NCBI GenBank assembly: GCA_963855995.1
Contig: OY979727.1
Location: 10,532,946 to 10,596,945 of the forward strand
Reading direction: 5' to 3'
Source of the DNA: Muricea muricata
Taxonomy: Eukaryota > Cnidaria > Anthozoa > Malacalcyonacea > Plexauridae
Length of the DNA stretch: 64,000 nt
The notes beneath the pieces were generated by a model that had not been told where the DNA came from, searched no databases, and saw only the letters and a list, made by a program, of their open reading frames with translations. The number at the start of each line of letters is the position of its first letter. Positions within the stretch are counted from its first letter, which is position 1. This document shows, in pieces, positions 55,946-64,000 of the stretch. The translations under genes and the position numbers were made by a program.

Positions 55946-56600
55946 TTTCTGGCGTCATAATTCTTTAATATTTCTTTTAAACAACAAAGTAGTTTATAAT
56001 TAATTAAACGTTCTTTTGTTTCAAAAGGTGATGTTATGCGAAGGAACGCAAGACGAAAAAATTCAAAATGAACGATCTTTGATGATATGAACCTATAAAT
56101 CAATAACTATTCGCAAGAATGAGAAGAAGCGACATTGCAATAGAAAGTAGTGGTAATTTGCAAGTTAGTAGAAAACAAGATACTTATTATTTAGAGATCA
56201 AAGAGGATTTAAGAAAAAATTACTATTTCGCATCAAAAAAGAATGAATTCTTGTTTCTCGTTGTGAAAAAGCCAAAAAATGAATTAAAATTGAGATTAAA
56301 CATATATTTAAAATTAAATTTAGAAAAAAAAAACGACAAGAAACGTCTGAGAGTGATGGACTTCTCGATTATCTAGTTAGCTACACCGCTAAATTGAATC
56401 TGAGTTAAGGCACGGTTTTATTTTGATGCAATTCCCAAGGGAATTACTGTTTCTTTGTTTCCTTGTAGTTGATTTGATTTATACATGATGAAAGTTACTA
56501 GGATTCATCATATTTTTTGCACATTTTAAATTCCCACGGAAATTTGTCTTCATCGTGATATTGATCAGTAATGGTTTCTTAAAAATTTGATAACAAAATT
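55946..56600. other. intergenic, one short lysine-rich open frame, probably not a gene
   Basis: 56119-56376 is open for 85 codons with an ATG, very lysine-rich from A-rich DNA. No family recognised and no splice context. Confidence 0.35.
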
Positions 56601-56830
56601 GAACGCTAAAATCATTTTTAATCAAAATAAGTGACAACGTTTCGACGAAGCTATCTCGTCATTTTCAAGTCGAATTAAAAACAGCCTTATTTATATGGTC
56701 TAAGACAAAAATTTACATAAAATTAGAAATCTAATTAAAGTCAGATGATTAAAACAATACTTCTATTGTCCTTAGAGAAAAAGTTTTGCCCCAATCGAGT
56801 CCGATTGTATATTGAGTGAAGGCTTTATTT
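56600..56830 (-). mobile_element. possible Penelope-like element remnant with hammerhead-like motif
   Basis: On the minus strand ATGACGAG (56662-56655), CGAAACG (56644-56638) and GTC (56635-56633) occur in the order and spacing of a minimal hammerhead with very short stems II and III, as known from Penelope-like elements. The first core base is A instead of C and position 5 is C, so the core is degenerate. No reverse transcriptase is visible nearby. Confidence 0.4.
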
Positions 56831-58500
56831 CCCTGATATAAAACATTTCAAAAAGTAAACACTCAAATTTGTTTCTACATTTGCGTAATATCTCAAAGTT
56901 CACATTAGAAAGTTCATTGTGATATTTATGTTTATTACTCATTCGTTTATTTCATTCACTCATTCATTCATTCAATCCAGCTAATCTGACCGTGAGTAAA
57001 AGGCCTGGAACCAGCTATCAAATAGAAATCCATTTTGCCGTTTTTAATCATTAATATCTTTTACTTTCCTTTATCAAACTTGTTGAAACTTAGTAATTAT
57101 GTTTAGTACAGTAAATGTTAAGTCTACCAGAAATTGGGAACCGAAGTAAGTTATACTTGATGGGAAATTTGCTAGTTTGGGTCGAAAAATGGATTCTCAT
57201 TTGACAACTAGTGCCAGTTCTTTTCTGTGTTTTCAGATTACCTAGATAGTTATAATCCTCTTTGATTATAAATATGATAAGTATCTTGGTGCTTTTTGTT
57301 TTTTTTTGGTAAGCAGGAACAATGGAAGAATTTAACCATTGTTTGTGTGCACCAAAGCAAATTACGGAAGTGGTTTTTGAGAGCAGCTGCGACGTACCAT
57401 GCAAATGAAGGCGTTACGGTTAAATGAGTATGAGAGTTGCGGTGAGGCTAAGTTAAAAAAATTTTCGATCCTTTTGAACTACATAGAGTAACTGTACTAC
57501 AATAGGGACCTTAAATTGAATAGTAACTGGGTTTTAGAATTTAAATTCATACATTCATTCGCCTATAGTTTTGTTCGCTTTTACGTGATTTTGTTGAAAT
57601 TTTTGCATTCTCATACTTATTTCACCCTGCCTTTAACATTGGTGAGTATTAGGTTTTTATTTGCTGCGGACCAGTTAACACCACAGAAAGCCCATGCCCT
57701 TTCAGCTAAGGTTTTCTTATTGAAACTCAATCAAAAACTCAGATTAAGTGGGTTTAAGTAGCTAGAGATAACGTAATTTACTTTTTATTTTGCTTTTTTG
57801 TTTATAACGTAATTTATTAGCTAAATGTATGGACTGCGAGGGTGTGCGCCGTGTGTAAGTTGCATGGGGTTAGGCTTGTTAAAGGAATTAAAATTTTTGA
57901 AAGTATGCCTAAAAACAAAAATTGACCATCGTTTCTGACAAAACAGCTGCGTGTAACTTTTAAACATAAACAAACCTTGTCTGTTAGGAACATTACTGTT
58001 GGGTTATTAGGGACAAAATGAGGGATAAGCTTTGTATGTTTGACAAAAGAAAATTTCATTTAAAAAGACAAGTAGGCAGCTTACCTGCTAGTGTATGGGA
58101 CCTTTGATGTTTCTGTTTGGCCCTAAAAGATCCGAAAAAATAAAATTAAGTAGGCATACTTTACTGAAATTTTAATTCTTTTAATTTTCGGATTCGGGTG
58201 GCAGTCGGGGTGGTGCATGCGATTTTATCAGCTGTGAGTGACTGTGCGATGGCGAGGAATGTGAGAGAAACGAATGGAATGCAGGAGCTTAGGACCGAGG
58301 AAGACAGCTTAGAACTGAGGCAGGTAGGCAGTTGGTAGGATCAGTGGGGGGCACTTGTCATTTTGGCCTTGGGAATCAAATTTGCATGCTAAGTACTTAA
58401 GTCACTAACGTTTGTTTTAATTTGTTAGGTATGCGCGGCTGCTCTCTAGAGAAGACCAACTTAGCAATTTGCACCAGCATTTGCTAGATTGCTCTTCTCT
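56830..58500. other. intergenic, nothing firmly recognised
   Basis: A short CATT microsatellite lies near 56938-56975. 58249-58323 is a 25-codon open segment from an ATG to a CAG/GTAGGC donor, unsupported by any downstream partner. Confidence 0.4.
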
Positions 58501-58504
58501 TCGC

Positions 58505-58622
58505 TCCGCTACCCTGGCCAGCTCTCCGAGTGCTACTTCCACTGTAAATACGTAGAAGTACTTGTATATATATACAAGTACTTCTACTTGCGTGGAAGTA
58601 GCACTTGGGGAGCTGGCTGGGG
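58505..58622. repeat. long hairpin centred at 58567
   Basis: CCAGCTCTCCGAGTGCTACT and GTAGAAGTACTTGTATA at the left face TATACAAGTACTTCTAC and AGTAGCACTTGGGGAGCTGG at the right, with a TATATA centre. Confidence 0.85.
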
Positions 58623-58699
58623 TAGGGGGATTTTTTTTATTCAATTTCTCAATTCCCATGGGAATTGAATTTTTAATTAAAAGGGGGTCACATGTAAAT

Positions 58700-61600
58700 T
58701 TTGTAAACAATTTATTGAAAAGAATTTGTAACGACTACAATTTGAATAACAATTAAAGAGATTTACCACTACACACTTGCACTTATTTAAATAACAATAA
58801 AAGAAAACAGAACATGGCAGAGATAGAGCAATTGACATCACACTTAACACAAGTGAATGAACACAAGTGAGAAGCCAATGTAAAAAATACTTGGTCTTTT
58901 CAAGATAAATGTTTTATACTTCAAAAATAATGATGAAACGACTCTGCATTATTCAATATGTTTGTCGTTTCAAAATTACACAGAAAAAAATATGGCTCAA
59001 CGATGGGAAATGTTTTGCTTTCTTTTGCATCGGAACCAAAAAGTAACATTGCTAAAGTAACAAACGAAATGTTGTAAAAGCCAGTTTAGACTTTATTCAT
59101 CATTAGACTTTACTCTTGTTTATGTTAAGCCATCTTTAAGTGAATGACACACTCAAGTCTTCTGATAATATACTTATAAAATAAAAGCGTAAAAACGAAC
59201 TTAATGAAAATACTGAAAAGTTCACGAGCCAAATAGACCTTTTTTAAAAAAATTGTAGAGCAACCATCGTTTGAGCCATATAAAGAATCATTTCAACCTG
59301 ACAACTTTGAATTTATATTATAACTTTTTTCTTTAAAACGTCCTGTATTCAGACTAAAAAGCAGAGACCAGATTTAAATTGGAGTACCTACTCTATGCTC
59401 GTTAGCTTGGTAAATAATAGTGAAGAATGATTTTAAATGTTTTTGATAACATTATAGAAACTGTCAAATTTCCAAATCGTTATGGAACATTTTGATGCTT
59501 TTATCATAAAGTTAACGTCTTTTTATATCATGAAAGGCAAAATTTTTACTTAAAATAAATACTGGATAATACATAAATAGACAGACGAGCCAAGTTTCCG
59601 ATTAACTTTGAAAGAAAGTTTTCATAAAGCTTAACACATGGAAATTAACCTAAAACTCATTGTTTGAGGAAAATTTTTTTTTCAACTTTCACCACAGGCA
59701 ATAACTTTTATGCCACCTTGCACAATGAACAAAATATCACAATGATTAATTTTTATCAATTTGTGGTACCAAAATCAAAACGAGCCAAATATGAACATTG
59801 AGATACTGATTGCCGGTAGAGATTTGAGCTGAGCAGCTAGCATAACAAATTTAAGTAAATTTTATATTCGATTGTTGTCAGGTTGAAAACAGATTCATTT
59901 GAAGTATAACCTTACCTTTAATTGGTGAAAAAACCTTGTTCTAAAGCCATGTAAACTGTTTTCTTGTATTATAACTACCATACTACAAAGTGGAACTGTT
60001 TGAAAATCAAGATGACCCAAAGCCAAGTGAATGAACATTGAAAATTTATAAGCTAATTTTACTTGCCAAATAAGAATAAAGCAAAGCGACAACAGAAAAT
60101 CCAAATAATGTAGGTCTGGTATTAATTTTATAAATCAAACACAAATGCAGTTCTGAAAATATTTCTTTATAAATCTAGCTTATTTAATTTAAGTATTATC
60201 ACTGTTCGAAATATATGTTAAAGTCATCAATAATGAAAAGAGACGTTTATGTTCTCAAAAAATTCTCATTTTGGTGCTGAAAATTATCATATTATTTCGG
60301 GATCATATTAAAACAAAAACTGTTATTTCATCCTTAGTATTCAGTATTTAGTGGGGGATAGAGCAATTCTCATCTGACAGCAAGGGTACACACTTGCGTA
60401 GGAGGGTGTATTGGTGCACTAACGGACCTGATTGGATATTATTCATATTCTGTCACTGTTGTTGGTTAGTTGTTTCAAACACCAAATTATGATTAAAGTA
60501 TTATACTTTAGACTTTTAACTCAAATTTTCTTCGAAACAAGTGAATAATAATATATAAAGTGTGCATTTTGGATTATTGTTTTTTGGGGGGGGAGGGGTG
60601 TCACAAAAACTTTAAGAGGGTGTGTGCCACCTGTCTCCTACAAAAAGTCCACCCCTGGTGTTCATGAACTTGCACATGGTGCAGTTTCTTTCTATAAACA
60701 TCACTGTGGACTTATTATCTAAAGCCTACTAATTTTACCCTCTGAAATAAAATAACTTTCAAAGTGCAATGTACAACTAGCTTTGTTGTTTTTTTCCGCA
60801 AATAGCTTTGCTTAGTTCATTTGCTTAGTTCATTTGTATTCAAACAAGTTCCACTTTATAGCAACTACATAAAAGAATCAGCTAGTACTTTTAGTGATTG
60901 TTTAAAAGGTTGGAAGAGCTCTATAGTTTAAAATCACAAAGGCACCTTTCAAAACTCATCGGCTTATTTGGTGCATATTTCAGCTAATTGATTGAGTTTC
61001 TGGTCGTGTTTTTTAAAATATACTTTCCAACTCTTAAACAATCAACTTCTACAACAAGATGACTGAGATGAAATTCATGTCTGGTGTTCTCACAATAAGG
61101 TTTAAAACTTAAACTGATAAAGATGTGTAAATAAAATTATGTTTACATAAAACAAAAAGAAAAAAAAACGAGAAAAAATCGTTCCAAATTTGGTTGCTAA
61201 GAGTAGATAAAGCCACTAAATTTATCTGTGATGAATTTGTTCGTCAGGTTCAGCAAACTTTAAAACCCTCAAGTTTCCAACTATATTGGGAAATTGACAA
61301 GAGAGTGGGGAATTTTATAACCATGTTTTGAAGTTTGCAAGCAATTTATAAGCTTCAAATTGATATCTGGAAATTCATATCGCTTTTATATACGAATACA
61401 AAACCTCAAAGTCAAGCTGTGCCAATATATAAACGAGAAATATAATTACAGTAAATCTATGGAACGAAGGAACTTCTATGTCTGCAATAGCAAAATGGCA
61501 ATGTTCACATAACAACTAAAACAATTTCAAATAGACTTGTGAAAGCACATTATTTGGCATTAAAAACAGGTAAAACAATGTTCCCACTGGAACAACAGAC

Positions 61601-62570
61601 ATAGTAAATGACTGTACTTTGTACTTGCTATAATGGCTACTTGGCTAACTAGGGTAAATGACTTAACCTTATCTGCTTAAAATTTTCCTTATAAATTTTG
61701 AAATACTAAACAGTAAAAATCAATCATACAAAATGTCAAAATCAATCAAAATTTTCAAATAAATATACTGCAGCAAAGCAATTATTCATCATATAAAAAC
61801 ACAAAACATTGAATACAATTCAAAGTGAACTTGTAGTTAGTTATACATATAGATTATAGTCCTAGTAGGTACCTCAAAAAGAAATATCACAAAAAGAATC
61901 CACTATTTTAATAATTTGTTATCTGAAGTAGATTTACCTCAGACAAGCTTTCCTGAATAAATGTTAAATGAATTTCCAGATTTTCAAGTTGAAGTACTGT
62001 ATGGAACTTGCTAGCAAAATTCGAAACATAATTCCATACATATATAGAGTAGTTCGCATATCCCCATTACAATTTCCAACTATAGTTCAGAATTTGAACA
62101 GGCAAAGTTTGCTGAAACGGATTGTAAATAAAGTACCAAGCTCAATTTCAATAAGCTATCGACAATATAGTAAAAAAATTAGGAAATTATAATTTTAACT
62201 TGTGGACAACACCATGTAGATTTATCATCTCAATCCTCTTGATGTTAATTTAATGTTTAAAATCAAAATAATGATAAACTTTTCTACTTTATTTTGTTTT
62301 AATTCAAATTTGGAAAAGTAGGTTGGTAGCACTCAGGAAATGAACCACACTCAATAAACAATGTTTGAAATTGATAACCTCTAAAACCCTAAACAGTTTA
62401 TCATTATTTCGCTTGGCCCTACAATTGTTTAATGCTTTGAAAATTTTAAGTTACCTATGATTGGTGATGTAAACATCAATTCATTCAGTGACCAACTAGA
62501 ACTACAATATTTCATATGCGTTCAAATTGATTGTACATTCAAGTTCCTTGTATGTCTGCATGGCAGATAT
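58700..62570. other. AT-rich stretch without repeats or genes recognised
   Basis: About 3.9 kb of low-GC sequence with few inverted repeats, unlike the neighbouring MITE-dense DNA. CAATTTATTG near 58709, read on the minus strand, resembles a polyadenylation signal (CAATAAATTG). It might be a long 3' untranslated region of a minus-strand gene whose exons lie to the right, but no coding exon is visible. Confidence 0.25.
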
Positions 62571-62810
62571 TAAGGTGGCTCCCTATGGTTTTGTTCAGTT
62601 ACAACCGGATTTATAGAGATCAGATGTTGTCCGCGCGAATCACGAGTGGAATGTTCGTGGCCAGCTATAATAAAATTTTTCATATTCAAAGTTGAAAACA
62701 TTGTTTTTGCCGATATTTTTGTGTTTCTACAGACCACAAAGACGACAGTTCTTCCTCACAATCGTTTGTGTTAAGTGTTTCCAAGTTCAAGTATTAGGTG
62801 CTTACCATGC

Positions 62811-62990
62811 TTTAAGCCCGTTTTCCACTTGGCGAATTTGTTCGCGCGACGCGAAGCGAAAACAAGAATTCGGCATCGTGATTGGTTAAAATTGGTTGGC
62901 GAAAAAATTCGCCGCGAACAAGTAGGAACCGTTCCTACTTTTTTTTCTGTTCGCGCGAACAAATTCGCCAAGTGGAAAACAGGCTTTAAA
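62811..62990. mobile_element. 180-bp MITE with TTCGCGCGAACAAATTCGCC arms
   Basis: TTTAAGCCCGTTTTCCACTT and GGCGAATTTGTTCGCGCGA at the left face TTCGCGCGAACAAATTCGCC and AAGTGGAAAACAGGCTTTAA at the right. The interior also pairs (AGGAACCGTTCCT). Confidence 0.92.
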
Positions 62991-62999
62991 TAAGTTTTA

Positions 63000-64000
63000 A
63001 AACAATTTTTAGGCGCTTTTTTATGTCCGGTAATGTAATTTTTGTTGCTCGAAATTTTGCGAAAGTGTATGGACTCTGACTGAACCATTTTGCATTGTCT
63101 TTATCGACATCATGGCTCTTCTGAAATGTTACCGAAGCTTATGAAACTAATGTAAGTTTTCTCGTTCAATTGGTTACGATATCTGTCGTGTTTTAACAAC
63201 AAAATTTATGACCATCGTGAATATTTTCATGATTTATGCATCTAGGCCGTGAAGTCAAATTGGTAGTTCAATGTCTTGAAAAGATTTTTGTGCATTGGTT
63301 TTTAATGATAAGACTAAATTTAAGAAACAGTGGTTTGATTTGATGCCAATAAGGCAGGTGTCTTTTCTTTTTGGCAATATGAATGTCTTTTAACCCCTTA
63401 ATCTCTTTAAGTTAAACCAAACATTCCAAACGACAAAATACTACGGCTATTAAAACACGCATTTCTCGCATTTCTGGTTGCTGTCCACAAATTGTGAGGG
63501 ATTCCATGCGTGATTTCAAAAATTTTATGACAGAGCAAAAAAATATAATGAAATTTGACTACAAATTTCGCCCGTTTCCTTCGGTGAATTTTTTTTAAAT
63601 TTTGCTCATCAATTAACCTCGCTCAGACGCTTGAAATGTCACATTTTTGTAAATTTTAATTGAAGGGATTTTTTTTAATATTGATTTTTAACATTTTGGA
63701 GAATAATGAAAAAATGTATTGATTAAATTTTTTTAATATGTGTAAGTGAAACGATTACACCAATACCATGCAGCTTGTTTAATTAGAAAATAATTCACCA
63801 AAGGAAATCCCGAAAATTGTGGGAAGAAGACGAAAAGTAAGCCATGTTCTAATCCATTTGTTGCCATGGTAACAACCTTCTAGCACACAATCACCACCAT
63901 AAAATCTTCAGCAAGACTTCAATAACACTTGTACTGAATCTCATATTTTTATCATGAAAGTTGTGGAAATGCGAGGGTCTTAACGGCTACAATGCACTTT
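63000..64000. other. intergenic; possible diverged foldback at the right edge
   Basis: TTTCGCCCGTTTCCTTCGGT near 63566 is inverted relative to ACCAAAGGAAATCCCGAAAA near 63798, and TTGTTGCCATGGTAACAA near 63859 is palindromic. No gene seen. Confidence 0.45.

Noticed and set aside
56119-56376. 85-codon lysine-rich open frame
   Set aside because: Composition explained by A-rich DNA; no family, no splice or promoter context.
58249-58323. 25-codon ATG-initiated segment ending in CAG/GTAGGC, possibly a first exon
   Set aside because: The next acceptor in phase leads to a stop within seven codons, and no homology is seen.

Overview
This is metazoan nuclear DNA: AT-rich, intron-dense, and full of small inverted-repeat transposons. 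My best guess for the source is an anthozoan cnidarian or a similar invertebrate, judged from the animal-type VPS13B, introns of roughly 0.1 to 2 kb and the style of the MITEs. No feature in the window fixes the species.

One gene dominates. VPS13B (COH1, the Cohen syndrome gene of humans) runs on the + strand from before the window to a stop codon at 44494-44496. I could place 38 coding exons (11379-44496) by homology to VPS13B. Every junction can be given AG/GT splice sites with matching phase, and the joined reading frame is about 3783 codons. Only about the first 50 residues, the start of the chorein domain, are missing upstream. The protein is expected to be a bridge-like lipid-transfer protein of Golgi and endosomal contact sites.

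Layout: 1-11215 is a satellite array of about 31 copies of a 365-bp unit, lying inside an early VPS13B intron. From 11379 to 44496 VPS13B exons alternate with introns holding minisatellites, foldback MITEs, hAT-type MITEs with 8-bp target duplications, tRNA-derived SINE pieces, a pentanucleotide microsatellite, and a decayed second patch of the same satellite at 33.2-34.0 kb. From 44.5 to 64 kb I see no convincing gene. That part holds the VPS13B polyadenylation signal, dense foldback elements (including a 3.4-kb one at 46908-50276), more MITEs, a probable Penelope-like element remnant with a degenerate hammerhead-like motif near 56.65 kb, and a long AT-rich stretch (58.7-62.6 kb) that could be untranslated sequence of an unseen minus-strand gene.

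Only one protein is encoded with confidence, so there is no operon or pathway logic. The unusual content is the repeat biology: the same repeat families recur in several introns of this gene, in both orientations and at different ages.
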